Under the pieces are notes generated by a model. It was given only the letters and a program-made list of their open reading frames with translations, searched no databases and was not told the DNA's origin. DNA of 64,000 bases from Saprospiraceae bacterium (GTDB lineage Bacteria > Bacteroidota > Bacteroidia > Chitinophagales > Saprospiraceae), in contig JAWKLJ010000002.1 of the NCBI GenBank assembly GCA_041392805.1, positions 2,557,001-2,621,000 of the forward strand. The letters run 5' to 3'. A program made the translations under genes and the position numbers. Shown one piece after another: positions 25,323 to 35,212 of this stretch. How positions within the stretch are numbered: position 1 is the first letter of the stretch; every line of letters begins with the position of its first letter.

Positions 25323-28190
25323 CTAGAATCCATAAGACAAACCTACACTGTAGGTACCACCTCGCTTGTATCTAGAATAGATATATTCTGTGCCTCTGAA
25401 TTCAGAAAATGTTTCGTAATTAGGATCTAAGAGATTTTGGCCTCTCAGTTTTACTTGGAATCGACCAATCTTTTTGGATACTGAAAAGTCCAATTGTGCA
25501 CGACCTCTTTCAAAAATATCTGGTGTTCCTTCCACACCAGTAGAGAATAATCGGTCACCGAAGTAATTATAAGCTAAAATGGCATCCCAACCTTTGCTAT
25601 TATCGGTATAACTGAGGTTGGCATTGGCAACCAAGGGAGACTGACCAGCAAATTCTCTCGTATCTGCAAAATTAGGGTCCACATCCCTTGCCCTTGCAAG
25701 TTCTTCTTCATCCAGCGCTACCTCCGAAACAATGAAGGCAAGGTTTCCACTGAAACTAAATCTTGCTAGCTTTGGAGAAATAAAATCTAAGGCTTTCCTA
25801 AATTCAATTTCTGCACCATAAAGGTTAGCATCAGATGAATTAACCCAGGTAAATTGAGGATTACCTGCTGGTCGGAAAGTCATGACGATGGGGTCTTTGA
25901 ATGTTTTATAAAAACCACTAACCGCAAACATTTCTCCGGGTTTCATGAAATATTCGTAACGTAAATCCAGGTTATTTACCCTTGATCTGGTCAAATTGGG
26001 ATTGCCAAAAACCGTAGGATCACCAATAAAGCCAAAAGAACCAAATGGAGCAATTTCCCGCATATTGGGGCGAGCTAAGGTATTGGAATAACTAGCTCGA
26101 AGGTTCATGTCATCGTTCAATGCATAGATAAAATGTAAGGCTGGTAAAATATCAACCTCGTTAATGTCACCTATGAAATTTTCTGGATTGGGATTTAATT
26201 TGGCAGCTTCACTTTCAACATAATAGTCTGTGCCTTCCACTCTTGCACCAAAGATAACTTTCAATGGAGCACTGAGCTGATAAGTCATCATGCCATAGGT
26301 TGCCCAAATGGAAGTATTGCCAAAGTAATTATTTGCCGCCTGCGTGTCATCTGCAATAAAAAGTCCAATGGTGTTTCTGGTATCAGTTGTTGCAACCACG
26401 CCTGTATTCTGAGGGCCAAAGTAAGCATCAGCATCTCCATCATAAACATTTCCTTGTGATCTAAGGATATTGTATATGTTTTCAGAGAAATCGCGTTCAG
26501 TAGCAGTGTACAAACCACCGATTTTTATTTTATTGGCTTTATTCCTAGCTTGGGCTATAGGAATAGTAATGTCAACTTTTGCTTCATAGGAGTCATCAAC
26601 CAAAGTTCTAAAGTAATGTCCAGGACTAAGGTATTGTGCAGTAGATATTGAATATCGATCTTGCTCTAAGAGTGCTGTATTGGCAAAAAACCTTAAATCA
26701 GGTTCATCTTGGGTTGTTTTCACAATATTACCTGCCCATTCTATTTTTACATTGCCAAAAGAAGGCAGTACATGAGAACCATTCGCAACAAAATCAACAA
26801 GTTCTCTTTCTCTAAAGCCTAAGGTTCTGGATTCGAAAGACTCCAAAGGCTCCGAAATGCCGAAATTCCTATAATTGCCATTCAAAAAGCGGGCTTCTTG
26901 CATTCCTTGATGACTGTAAATAGCATAAAAACTAATTTCATTATATGAGGAAGGACGAATAGATAGGCCAAATAGCCCACCTACATTGGCTTCTGCTTGG
27001 CTTCGGGTATCCCTAAGGTTGAACGTTTCTTGAAGCTCATCAGTATTCCCACCTAAATACCTATAATTAGCATTCAATGCATCACTGTAATGAGTGAAAT
27101 CCCTCGAAAAATTAGCGGCAAAAAGCAGCCCTATAGGAACTGTTCCTGCTTTGATTTGATTGCCGATATTGAAAGATAAGCTATAGTTAGGTCCTACGTT
27201 ACTTAAGGTAGGCGTCATTTGTGTATTAAATGATTTGGCAGCACCATCGAGGAGCGCTGCTAATTCATTGTCCCTTCGAGCTAAAGTGGAAGCCGATCGT
27301 GATAAAATGCCGGTTTCTTCTAATTTAGGATTATTTAGCGCTTCAGGTTTATTTAGGACCCCATCATTATAACCGTATTTCGCTTGTTCGCCAGCATTAA
27401 AAGTGAGGAAATTATCAATATAAGCGCTTTGGGTATTATAAGAAGAAGAGACAGAAACGCCATAGGTAAACCGCTCTGGTAGTGTCTTGATTTTTATATT
27501 GACATAGCCTCCGGTGAAATCTCCTGGCAGATCAGGGGTAAAGCTTTTGGACGCGATGATATTGTCCAATAAGTTACTAGGAATCAAATCCAATTGGGCG
27601 CTATTTCGGTAAGGGTCAATGCTAGGTAGTCGAGTGCCATTCAGTGCCGTTGTGGAGTAGCGGTCACCTAATCCTCGAACATAAACGTATTTGCCATCAA
27701 CAATTGTTGTCCCTGTTACTTTTTTCAAAGCGCTGGCTGCATCGCCTGCACCTAATCTGGAAATCTCTTGAGAGGAAATGCCATCCTGGATTTTATCAGA
27801 TTTTTTTTGCAGCATTAAGATCGCATTCTCTGATCTTTCTATGGCCTTAGCTTTGACAACAACGTCTAAATTTAACTCAAAAGCTTCATCAGAAACGGCA
27901 ATGTTTAGATACGTGGTTTCATTTGCTTTAATTTCAACATTTTCTACTTTCTTATCGATAAAGCCAATATAGCTTATATGAATCGTGTAGATGCCAGGCT
28001 CAGTATTAAACTGGTATTTTCCATCAAAGTCAGTAGCGGTACCAATGGCTGTTCCTTCGATAAGCACATTAGCGCCGATCAGTGTTTCTCCAGACTTTTC
28101 GTCAACAATGGTTCCTGCAAGGGTACCTTGTTGTGCATAAGAAAAGTTAATCAGCCCGATTAGAAAGGGCAGAATCAAAAGATTTTTCAT
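25323..28190 (-). CDS. TonB-dependent outer membrane receptor with CarbopepD regulatory-like domain
   Basis: A 955-residue outer membrane protein. After a signal peptide ending SYAQ, residues 22-105 form a carboxypeptidase regulatory-like domain (GTIVDEKSGETLIGANVLIEG, then GIYTIHISYIGF). A plug follows, with ALKKVTGTTIVDGKYVYVRGLGDRY and LPGDFTGGYVNIKIKT. The rest is beta-barrel repeats ending in an aromatic strand (GGTYSVGLSYGF). RGLGDRYS and the omission of a SusD partner place it with the general TonB receptors rather than SusC. The ligand is unknown. The upstream gene in the same direction encodes a T9SS protein 77 bases away; such pairs are frequent in marine Bacteroidota. Confidence 0.93.
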   Translation of the reverse strand: MKNLLILPFLIGLINFSYAQQGTLAGTIVDEKSGETLIGANVLIEGTAIGTATDFDGKYQFNTEPGIYTIHISYIGFIDKKVENVEIKANETTYLNIAVSDEAFELNLDVVVKAKAIERSENAILMLQKKSDKIQDGISSQEISRLGAGDAASALKKVTGTTIVDGKYVYVRGLGDRYSTTALNGTRLPSIDPYRNSAQLDLIPSNLLDNIIASKSFTPDLPGDFTGGYVNIKIKTLPERFTYGVSVSSSYNTQSAYIDNFLTFNAGEQAKYGYNDGVLNKPEALNNPKLEETGILSRSASTLARRDNELAALLDGAAKSFNTQMTPTLSNVGPNYSLSFNIGNQIKAGTVPIGLLFAANFSRDFTHYSDALNANYRYLGGNTDELQETFNLRDTRSQAEANVGGLFGLSIRPSSYNEISFYAIYSHQGMQEARFLNGNYRNFGISEPLESFESRTLGFRERELVDFVANGSHVLPSFGNVKIEWAGNIVKTTQDEPDLRFFANTALLEQDRYSISTAQYLSPGHYFRTLVDDSYEAKVDITIPIAQARNKANKIKIGGLYTATERDFSENIYNILRSQGNVYDGDADAYFGPQNTGVVATTDTRNTIGLFIADDTQAANNYFGNTSIWATYGMMTYQLSAPLKVIFGARVEGTDYYVESEAAKLNPNPENFIGDINEVDILPALHFIYALNDDMNLRASYSNTLARPNMREIAPFGSFGFIGDPTVFGNPNLTRSRVNNLDLRYEYFMKPGEMFAVSGFYKTFKDPIVMTFRPAGNPQFTWVNSSDANLYGAEIEFRKALDFISPKLARFSFSGNLAFIVSEVALDEEELARARDVDPNFADTREFAGQSPLVANANLSYTDNSKGWDAILAYNYFGDRLFSTGVEGTPDIFERGRAQLDFSVSKKIGRFQVKLRGQNLLDPNYETFSEFRGTEYIYSRYKRGGTYSVGLSYGF

Positions 28191-28218
28191 AGTTTGTTAA
28201 AATTGCACTAGATTATTG

Positions 28219-28262
28219 AAAAAAGTATGGTCTTCAACCCTAAGGCTGAAGACCAAAAAATA
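28219..28262 (-). terminator. Hairpin between the T9SS protein gene and the TonB receptor gene
   Basis: GGTCTTCA (28229-28236) pairs with TGAAGACC (28247-28254). On the minus strand the stem is followed within four bases by six T residues. It may terminate or attenuate read-through from the T9SS gene into the receptor gene. A runs on both sides make it look bidirectional. Confidence 0.55.
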
Positions 28263-28267
28263 GTAGA

Positions 28268-31200
28268 TTATTTTGTTACAATTAATTTATGCGATAATTG
28301 TACGCCATCGGCCTGAAGCAATACAAAGTAGTAGCCATTTGCCAATTGCGTTACATCAATTTGTGTCGAATGTTCTCCACTAATGGTCAACTGATTGTCC
28401 AAAATTTTGCTTACCAACCTACCTGTAAGGTCGTAAAGGCTCATGCTGACGTTTGTGGTTTGAGGCAATTCAAATTTTATAGTAGCTAGGTCAAAAGAAG
28501 GCGTAGGAATGGGCGCAGATAGCAAAAAACCTTTTTCTTCTTTGACCGTTTCCGTACTGGTGTAAAAATCCCCAAGGTAGCCGTATTCAGATAAGGCAGT
28601 CCAATTTCTCAACCAAAGATCTTTGCTTGGATCAAAGGCGCCTTTGAAATTGGTTACTGTGAAATAATTATCATTAATGGTAGCTATATTTTGACCGGCA
28701 GGTCCGTTTTCTTGTGGACGAGGATCAAGTCCCATATTCGTGGTTCGACTAACACCAGCTAATAAGGGGTCTTCAGCTGTATTTCCACCAGCAACTAAAA
28801 CAGAAATAAGCGTTTTATTATCAGCCAAAGGTGTTTTATCATCAGAGAGGGTAGCAAAATTATTAATGTCATTACCCACGCCAAAGTCCCACCAAATGTT
28901 ATTGGCAAAAGCTAAATCCCCGTTTACCAGGTTGTTATAAGCATCTCCGTCGCCAGTGATGTCCTCGACTGCTAGGCCCACACCTGGGAACTGAGTAATA
29001 ATACTATTCCAGTACTCTCCACCTGCTCTGTCTCGGAAAAACAACCCAATATCACCGCCATCACCTTCAGGTGTAGCATCGACACCCGGACCAATCACCG
29101 TTGCGTTGGCTATGACTGGTTTGGAGAAAGGATCTTCGTTGTCAGGGCTAGCACCATCGTGCTCGCCGCCACGACCAGAGACATCAGTGTCAAGAATGGT
29201 AAACCAAAACTGACCTTTACCTCTCCAACCAAAATCGTAATCGTAAGAATCATCTTTGCAAAAAGCAACAGCCGCATATTTAATACTTACGGTACCACCA
29301 AACCATTCTATACCATCATCGTCATTTGCAAAAACTTCAATGTATTCAATGGTTGTGCCACTGCCAACACCACCGAGGGTGAGTCCGTTGATTTCATCAC
29401 CATTGCTGATGACGGCACCACCGTGACGAATAGAAACATAGCGAAGGGTACCAGAATTATCGGTGTCATTGGTTCCACCAAATCGTGCTTTGTCCTGGTC
29501 GGCAGGAATCCCCTCGATGTTATCAGTTCCACCTGGACGAGCAATGGTAGCGTCGCCTAGTAGAATAAGTCCTCCCCACAGGCCACGATCAATGGCTTCA
29601 AGGTCATTAGGGTCTTCGATATTATCCTGTTCAGAAGTGAAAATGATAGGCTCATCAGCAGTGCCCAGGGCAAAGATTTGAGCCCCAACCGTAATAATTA
29701 AGGCCGAAGCGGCATCTCCTGTAGTCGGTGTTCCTTTACCTTTTATAATCGTACCCTCTTGAATATTCAACGTACTGCCTGCTTCCAGGAATACGTAACC
29801 ATCTAACAGATAGCAATTATCTTTTGTCCAGTTATAGGTCTGACCACCCATTAAGTCGTTATCCTTAATGACGATGGGATTGGAACAGTCTGTTACAAAC
29901 GGTGTTGCTAAATCTCCAATATATCCGTATTCATCAATTGCTGTCCACCCTTTTAGCCAATTGTTTTGGTTACTAAAAGCACCTCGGTAAGAAACTTGGT
30001 CGAAAAAGCCATCATTTGGAAGGGTCGCTGCACCAAATAAAGCACCGCTGGTGCCATTAGGACGAGGATCAAGCCCACCATCTGTAATTCGACTTACGCC
30101 ACCAAAATCGGGTGTGAAAATCTCATTTCCACCAGCAACTAAAACAGAAATAAGCGTTTTATTATCAGCCAAAGGTGTTTTATCATCAGAGAGGGTAGCA
30201 AAATTATTAATGTCATTACCCACGCCAAAGTCCCACCAAATGTTATTGGCAAAAGCTAAATCCCCGTTTACCAGGTTGTTATAAGCATCTCCGTCGCCAG
30301 TGATGTCCTCGACTGCTAGGCCCACACCTGGGAACTGAGTAATAATACTATTCCAGTACTCTCCACCTGCTCTGTCTCGGAAAAACAACCCAATATCACC
30401 GCCATCACCTTCAGGTGTAGCATCGACACCCGGACCAATCACCGTTGCGTTGGCTATGACTGGTTTGGAGAAAGGATCTTCGTTGTCAGGGCTAGCACCA
30501 TCGTGCTCGCCGCCACGACCAGAGACATCAGTGTCAAGAATGGTAAACCAAAACTGACCTTTACCTCTCCAACCAAAATCGTAATCGTAAGAATCATCTT
30601 TGCAAAAAGCAACAGCCGCATATTTAATACTTACGGTACCACCAAACCATTCTATACCATCATCGTCATTTGCAAAAACTTCAATGTATTCAATGGTTGT
30701 GCCACTGCCAACACCACCGAGGGTGAGTCCGTTGATTTCATCACCATTGCTGATGACGGCACCACCGTGACGAATAGAAACATAGCGAAGGGTACCAGAA
30801 TTATCGGTGTCATTGGTTCCACCAAATCGTGCTTTGTCCTGGTCGGCAGGAATCCCCTCGATGTTATCAGTTCCACCTGGACGAGCAATGGTAGCGTCGC
30901 CTAGTAGAATAAGTCCTCCCCACAGGCCACGATCAATGGCTTCAAGGTCATTAGGGTCTTCGATATTATCCTGTTCAGAAGTGAAAATGATAGGCTCATC
31001 AGCAGTGCCCAGGGCAAAGATTTGAGCCCCAACCGTAATAATTAAGGCCGAAGCGGCATCCCCTGTAGTCGGTGTTCCTTTACCTTTTATAATCGTACCC
31101 TCTTGAATATTCAACGTACTGCCTGCTTCCAGGAATACGTAACCATCTAACAGATACACGGTATTTTTATTCCAATCGTATGTCGTGTTCCCAACAAGAT

Positions 31201-31294
31201 CACTATCCTTAATAGTAACTACTGTTTGTGCCTGAGATTTGAAGGAAAAAATCCCCACAGAAAGTAGTAATAAGATGTAGAGCTTTTGATTCAT
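28268..31294 (-). CDS. T9SS type A secreted protein with a duplicated 344-residue unit
   Basis: A 1,008-residue protein with a signal peptide ending SQAQ and a C-terminal type A sorting domain (SMSLYDLTGRLVSKI, then LANGYYFVLLQADG). Two units at about residues 47-390 and 495-838 are identical in sequence. Each contains glycine- and aspartate-rich beta strands such as STLNIQEGTIIKGKG and WGGLILLGDATI, which suggest a right-handed beta-helix. The duplication extends to DNA level with one visible mismatch over 1,032 bases. It is likely exported to the cell surface by the type IX system; its function is unknown. It precedes the TonB receptor gene in the same direction. Confidence 0.88.
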   Translation of the reverse strand: MNQKLYILLLLSVGIFSFKSQAQTVVTIKDSDLVGNTTYDWNKNTVYLLDGYVFLEAGSTLNIQEGTIIKGKGTPTTGDAASALIITVGAQIFALGTADEPIIFTSEQDNIEDPNDLEAIDRGLWGGLILLGDATIARPGGTDNIEGIPADQDKARFGGTNDTDNSGTLRYVSIRHGGAVISNGDEINGLTLGGVGSGTTIEYIEVFANDDDGIEWFGGTVSIKYAAVAFCKDDSYDYDFGWRGKGQFWFTILDTDVSGRGGEHDGASPDNEDPFSKPVIANATVIGPGVDATPEGDGGDIGLFFRDRAGGEYWNSIITQFPGVGLAVEDITGDGDAYNNLVNGDLAFANNIWWDFGVGNDINNFATLSDDKTPLADNKTLISVLVAGGNEIFTPDFGGVSRITDGGLDPRPNGTSGALFGAATLPNDGFFDQVSYRGAFSNQNNWLKGWTAIDEYGYIGDLATPFVTDCSNPIVIKDNDLMGGQTYNWTKDNCYLLDGYVFLEAGSTLNIQEGTIIKGKGTPTTGDAASALIITVGAQIFALGTADEPIIFTSEQDNIEDPNDLEAIDRGLWGGLILLGDATIARPGGTDNIEGIPADQDKARFGGTNDTDNSGTLRYVSIRHGGAVISNGDEINGLTLGGVGSGTTIEYIEVFANDDDGIEWFGGTVSIKYAAVAFCKDDSYDYDFGWRGKGQFWFTILDTDVSGRGGEHDGASPDNEDPFSKPVIANATVIGPGVDATPEGDGGDIGLFFRDRAGGEYWNSIITQFPGVGLAVEDITGDGDAYNNLVNGDLAFANNIWWDFGVGNDINNFATLSDDKTPLADNKTLISVLVAGGNTAEDPLLAGVSRTTNMGLDPRPQENGPAGQNIATINDNYFTVTNFKGAFDPSKDLWLRNWTALSEYGYLGDFYTSTETVKEEKGFLLSAPIPTPSFDLATIKFELPQTTNVSMSLYDLTGRLVSKILDNQLTISGEHSTQIDVTQLANGYYFVLLQADGVQLSHKLIVTK
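28781..29812. repeat. 1,032-bp near-perfect direct repeat, copy 1
   Basis: Identical to 30125-31156 (offset 1,344 bases, an exact multiple of three), except for one T/C difference near 29717 (CATCTCCTG versus CATCCCCTG). It encodes residues 495-838 of the T9SS protein. The ends fall sharply: flanking bases differ at once. Confidence 0.93.
30125..31156. repeat. 1,032-bp near-perfect direct repeat, copy 2
   Basis: Partner of 28781-29812. It encodes residues 47-390. The near identity, including third codon positions, points to a recent duplication or ongoing gene conversion. Confidence 0.93.
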
Positions 31295-31405
31295 AATTTA
31301 GATAATTTATTTATCCTAATTTTGCGCAAGATTACGCCAGCAATATAAACTAGCAATTAACGCTAGGTTAAGTTATTGTAAATTGTAGTTAACTAAGTTA
31401 TAAGT

Positions 31406-31430
31406 AGACTTAATTCGTTTAATTAAGTCT
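31406..31430. terminator. Perfect 10-bp hairpin in the gap after the CDF-like gene
   Basis: AGACTTAATT (31406-31415), loop CGTTT, AATTAAGTCT (31421-31430). It lies 5 bases past the stop of the leftward CDF-like gene, but no T run follows on the minus strand. It could be a weak terminator or an operator for the downstream T9SS gene. Confidence 0.45.
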
Positions 31431-31434
31431 TTGA

Positions 31435-32100
31435 TTATGAGTAGATTGCATTATTTTCTGATTCTACCATTTGCCAATAGGCATCCAAAAAAGTAACAGC
31501 AGCCCAGCCAAATACAAAAAGCGTTGCTATCAAACCAATAATCGGATCAGCTATCAACCAATTCAGGGTTTGTGCAAAAAGCATAAGCCCTAAAAACAGA
31601 ATGGAAAAGATAATAATGCTAAAAAATGGTATTTGTAAGGTTTTGACTTTGAAGGGTATCACTTGAGCAGCTGAGAGTATTTGAATAATAAAGGTATTGC
31701 CTAAGATACTGGCCAGGAAAGCCATAAAGAGCCCGACAGAGGAGCGGAACACGGGCATTTGAAAATTGTCGAAAGCTTCAAACAGTAAATAACCACAAGC
31801 GAGAGAAATAAAAAAACTCCCTAAGAAGAGGTAAATAAACCGGAACCTTTGCAATTTGATCCGATCTTTCTTGGATGTCATGATTATAAAGAGGCTTAAA
31901 AATATACTGATGGCCGTTTGGAGAATGGTAATGACACTTAGGGCAATGCTATGGGTGTCCATACTCATCAACCATTGCGCGCCAAGTAAAAGCAAAGACA
32001 AGGTTAGACTGATACATAAGGAATGTCTGGAAGAAAGGGAATACTTACTAGGAAAGGGTAAGTTTTGAATCGTGTTGCCAAAGCTGTAGATAATACCCAT
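31435..32100 (-). CDS. Degenerate CDF-like membrane protein
   Basis: A 221-residue protein with about six hydrophobic segments whose order and loops follow the transmembrane part of cation diffusion facilitators: a RFRFIYLFLGSFFISLACGYLLFEAF segment split over TM3, and LIADPIIGLIATLFVFGW as TM6. However, the metal-binding HxxxD in TM5 is missing (GNTFIIQ at that place), and no C-terminal cytoplasmic domain is present. It is therefore unlikely to transport zinc or iron in the usual way. It may be a regulator, a subunit, or a decaying transporter. A TAAGTTTG promoter box lies 34 bases upstream. Confidence 0.6.
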   Translation of the reverse strand: MGIIYSFGNTIQNLPFPSKYSLSSRHSLCISLTLSLLLLGAQWLMSMDTHSIALSVITILQTAISIFLSLFIIMTSKKDRIKLQRFRFIYLFLGSFFISLACGYLLFEAFDNFQMPVFRSSVGLFMAFLASILGNTFIIQILSAAQVIPFKVKTLQIPFFSIIIFSILFLGLMLFAQTLNWLIADPIIGLIATLFVFGWAAVTFLDAYWQMVESENNAIYS

Positions 32101-32134
32101 AGGTGCGATTGAATTTTTTCAACGCGCCAAAGGT

Positions 32135-32142
32135 CAAACTTA
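32135..32142 (-). promoter_or_regulatory. Candidate -7 promoter box for the CDF-like gene
   Basis: On the minus strand this reads TAAGTTTG, a TAnnTTTG match 34 bases before the ATG at 32100. Confidence 0.5.
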
Positions 32143-32222
32143 GACATTAAGTAAATGTAAAATGTAGATTAGGGATTGATTAATTTTTTGCCTTCTCGAT
32201 CCTTGTTGTTTACAAAAAACCT

Positions 32223-33161
32223 TTAATTAGGCTGAGGTGTGGACCAGATGTTTATTTTCTTCTTTGGATAATTGATCGAGAAGGTAGCACTGGAGAAGAA
32301 GGGACTACCTAAAAGGCCATCTAATTGGTGGCCTGTCTTTTCACGGAGAAAAGAAAGATCAGTAAATAAAAATTTGGCATTATCAATGTTGTGGCCATTG
32401 ACATCCACTTGGTGCAAAACAGCGGCCTTAACTTCTTTTACTTTTTGGTCCAGGCCCTGGATTTCTTCATTAGGAAGGAAATCAATTTCTTGATCGGTTA
32501 AACCTGCAAGTACTTTTTCATCCAATAGATTAGAGGCGGCCCCTGTGTCAATGCCCAAGCGAAGAATTTGGCCACCAATTTTTGCTTGAATGACTGGCAA
32601 GTGGTCATCAAGGTTAAAAGAAATACTAGCTACAGGGTTATGAAGGGAAGGAAGTTTGGTTGATTTAACATTAATAAGGTACAATAAGTTATTATCAAAA
32701 TCGAGAAGTAACTCATATTGTTCCAACACATTATACCCAATCAGTCCCATTATTTTTTTGCCCGAAGCTTTTTCTAAGTGACTGATATCCAAAGCCAGGG
32801 CAGGGAGGTTTTTTCGATGGATATTGGCAAGGTTAAAGGAGGATATTTCCGTTTCTGTTACGCTTATCCCCTCGCCAAAACTGAGTGCATTTGCCTGTTT
32901 TTGCTTGAGTTCTTTTTGATTGACAAGTAACATCGGAGCGCCCGTATCCAGGATAAATTGTCCTTTTTCCCCATTCATTTCTGCTTCCAGGTAAATCATG
33001 CCTCTTACAATTTCCATAGGGATAGCCTGACTATTCTCAGGTATATTACTGGAAATAGATACCACCTTGTGATTTGGTGTATCCAAAAAGGCAATGGAGC
33101 GTTGTCCGAAAACTGAAAAACCTATGAATAAGAAGAAAAAGACCATCCACCTCATACGCAT
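32223..33161 (-). CDS. Retropepsin-like aspartyl protease family protein
   Basis: A 312-residue exported protein with signal peptide MRMRWMVFFFLFIGFSVFGQ. Two aspartyl protease half-sites are present: FILDTGAP near residue 67 and LGIDTGAAS near residue 200, each in a beta-rich lobe followed by a GLIGYNVL or GLLGSPFF hydrophobic strand. Together they form one pepsin-like active site in a single chain. Many Bacteroidota carry such periplasmic or outer-membrane-facing proteases, often with a PDZ domain; none is present here. The substrate is unknown. Confidence 0.85.
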   Translation of the reverse strand: MRMRWMVFFFLFIGFSVFGQRSIAFLDTPNHKVVSISSNIPENSQAIPMEIVRGMIYLEAEMNGEKGQFILDTGAPMLLVNQKELKQKQANALSFGEGISVTETEISSFNLANIHRKNLPALALDISHLEKASGKKIMGLIGYNVLEQYELLLDFDNNLLYLINVKSTKLPSLHNPVASISFNLDDHLPVIQAKIGGQILRLGIDTGAASNLLDEKVLAGLTDQEIDFLPNEEIQGLDQKVKEVKAAVLHQVDVNGHNIDNAKFLFTDLSFLREKTGHQLDGLLGSPFFSSATFSINYPKKKINIWSTPQPN

Positions 33162-33573
33162 GCACTTTTTAATGTTATTTGATGTTGCCTATTTTGGGTA
33201 GGCGATTTGAATAAAGATAAGTTACCTATGAGATAAAACCAAGCTTAGGGTAAACTTTAATTTACATATATTTAACACTGAGTTAACATTGAATGTTTCA
33301 CTAGTCGCTTTTTTTATTTTGTTTTTTGAGGTACGGTGGTTACTATTATGAAAAAATACCTCGAAAAACATATTTATAGCTCCTTGGAAATGTGTGAAAA
33401 GGGTAGAAGAGAGAGGGAATAGATGCCTGCTTAGGGTTTGGTCACCTTACCGTATTTGAATTTTCTTAAGGAGTAGATCATGGAAAAATTCTTTTCCTGA
33501 AAAGCATTTCCGTACCTTTGTATTCCGTAACAATATTAACGACAAGTACAGTAAGCACAACAAAAAAAGTAAA
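33162..33573. other. 412-base gap upstream of pyrG
   Basis: Between the divergent protease and pyrG genes. It contains T-rich stretches at 33308-33330, the TACCTTTG box at 33513, and a 24-codon open frame at 33348-33422 that I cannot support as a gene. No RNA gene or long repeat was seen. Confidence 0.4.
33513..33520 (+). promoter_or_regulatory. Candidate -7 promoter box for pyrG
   Basis: TACCTTTG matches TAnnTTTG, 53 bases before the pyrG ATG, leaving a leader of roughly 45 bases. Confidence 0.5.
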
Positions 33574-35196
33574 ATGACAAAGTACATTTTTGTTACGGGC
33601 GGCGTAACCTCCTCTTTAGGAAAAGGCATCATTTCAGCTTCTCTGGCCAAATTGCTTCAAGCGCGCGGTTTCAACGTTACCATCCAAAAGTTTGATCCTT
33701 ATATCAATGTCGACCCTGGCACCCTCAACCCTTATGAACATGGGGAGTGCTATGTCACCGATGATGGAGCCGAAACCGATTTGGATTTAGGACATTATGA
33801 GCGTTTTCTAAATAAACCGACTTCACAGGCCAATAATGTAACAACAGGCCGCATTTACCAAACGGTCATCAATAAAGAAAGGGCTGGTGACTACCTTGGT
33901 AAGACGGTTCAGGTCATTCCACATATCACGGATGAAATCAAGCGGAGGGTCCAACTATTAGGCGAATCGAATCAGTATGATATAGTGATCACAGAGTTAG
34001 GTGGAACGGTAGGCGATATCGAATCCTTACCTTATTTGGAATCCCTTCGACAGTTGCGTTGGGAATTGGGAACAGACAATTGTTTGGTCATTCACCTCAC
34101 CTTGATCCCTTTTCTGAACGCTGCCAAAGAACTCAAAACCAAACCAACCCAGCATTCTGTCAAGGAGCTTTTAAATACGGGCATACAGCCAGATATTTTG
34201 GTTTGCAGAACAGAGTATCCCATCGGAATGGATATTCGACGAAAGTTGGCGCTGTTTTGTAATGTAGATGTAGGCTCCGTCATCGAAGCCATTGATGCAG
34301 AGAGTATTTATGATGTCCCATTGTTGATGCTGAAAGAAAAATTGGATAGTACCGTCATCACCAAACTACGCCTAAAAGACCGCCGTGAGCCCAACCTTGC
34401 TGCCTGGAAAACATTTCTTGGGAAACTCAAGAATCCTTCGCACGAAGTCAGGATTGGTTTGATTGGTAAATACAATGAACTGCCAGATGCCTATAAATCC
34501 ATTCATGAATCATTTGTACATGCTGGCGCCGTTAATGAATGTCGGATCAAGGTAGTACCTATTCATTCAGAAGACTTGGAAGGAAACCAGGAAACGATTG
34601 GGCGTAGGCTGGAAGATTTGGACGGGATACTTGTTGCCCCGGGTTTTGGTGAAAGGGGCATCGAGGGAAAAATCAATGCCATTACTTATGTCAGGGAACA
34701 CAAGGTACCTTTTTTTGGTATTTGTTTGGGAATGCAATGTGCCGTAGTGGAATTTGCCCGAAATGTTATGCATTTGGAAAAAGCTGCTTCAACAGAAATG
34801 GATGCTAAGACACCTAATCCGGTTATTGACCTGATGGCCGATCAAAAGAAGATCACGAAAAAGGGCGGAACCATGCGGCTGGGTGCCTATGATTGTGATC
34901 TTAGGCGCAAATCCCTAGCCAACCAGGCCTATGGCAAACTGAAGATAAACGAAAGACATCGTCACCGTTACGAATTTAACAACCAATATAAGGAGGAATT
35001 GGAAAAAGGCGGGTTGTTGCCAACTGGCATCAATCCCGACTCGGGTTTGGTCGAAATTGTAGAATTAAAAGATCACCCTTGGTTTGTTGGGGTGCAATTC
35101 CATCCCGAGTTGAAAAGTACCGTGGAAACGCCGCATCCTCTTTTTGTCGCCTTTGTTAAGGCTGCAATTGCGCATAAATATGAGGACCGGAATTAA
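33574..35196 (+). CDS. pyrG: CTP synthase
   Basis: A 540-residue enzyme that aminates UTP to CTP using glutamine. The N-terminal synthetase domain opens with KYIFVTGGVTSSLGKGIISAS and contains FDPYINVDPGTLNPYEHGE and LGGTVGDIES. The C-terminal class I glutamine amidotransferase domain has the nucleophile in GICLGMQ and the His/Glu pair in QFHPE. Length matches the family exactly. It starts an operon-like run with a membrane glycosyltransferase gene 16 bases downstream. Confidence 0.98.
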   Translation: MTKYIFVTGGVTSSLGKGIISASLAKLLQARGFNVTIQKFDPYINVDPGTLNPYEHGECYVTDDGAETDLDLGHYERFLNKPTSQANNVTTGRIYQTVINKERAGDYLGKTVQVIPHITDEIKRRVQLLGESNQYDIVITELGGTVGDIESLPYLESLRQLRWELGTDNCLVIHLTLIPFLNAAKELKTKPTQHSVKELLNTGIQPDILVCRTEYPIGMDIRRKLALFCNVDVGSVIEAIDAESIYDVPLLMLKEKLDSTVITKLRLKDRREPNLAAWKTFLGKLKNPSHEVRIGLIGKYNELPDAYKSIHESFVHAGAVNECRIKVVPIHSEDLEGNQETIGRRLEDLDGILVAPGFGERGIEGKINAITYVREHKVPFFGICLGMQCAVVEFARNVMHLEKAASTEMDAKTPNPVIDLMADQKKITKKGGTMRLGAYDCDLRRKSLANQAYGKLKINERHRHRYEFNNQYKEELEKGGLLPTGINPDSGLVEIVELKDHPWFVGVQFHPELKSTVETPHPLFVAFVKAAIAHKYEDRN

Positions 35197-35212
35197 GTTG
35201 CCCAGGTAAGCC

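Noticed and set aside
29159..29560. 133-codon plus-strand frame, with an identical twin at 30503-30904
   Set aside because: Both are antisense shadows of the duplicated T9SS unit; the identity only reflects the DNA duplication.
33348..33422. 24-codon open frame upstream of pyrG
   Set aside because: No ribosome binding site, no conserved feature and no clear promoter; could occur by chance.
33447..33650. 67-codon minus-strand frame across the pyrG start
   Set aside because: Overlaps the pyrG promoter and coding start; basic composition without domain; shadow.
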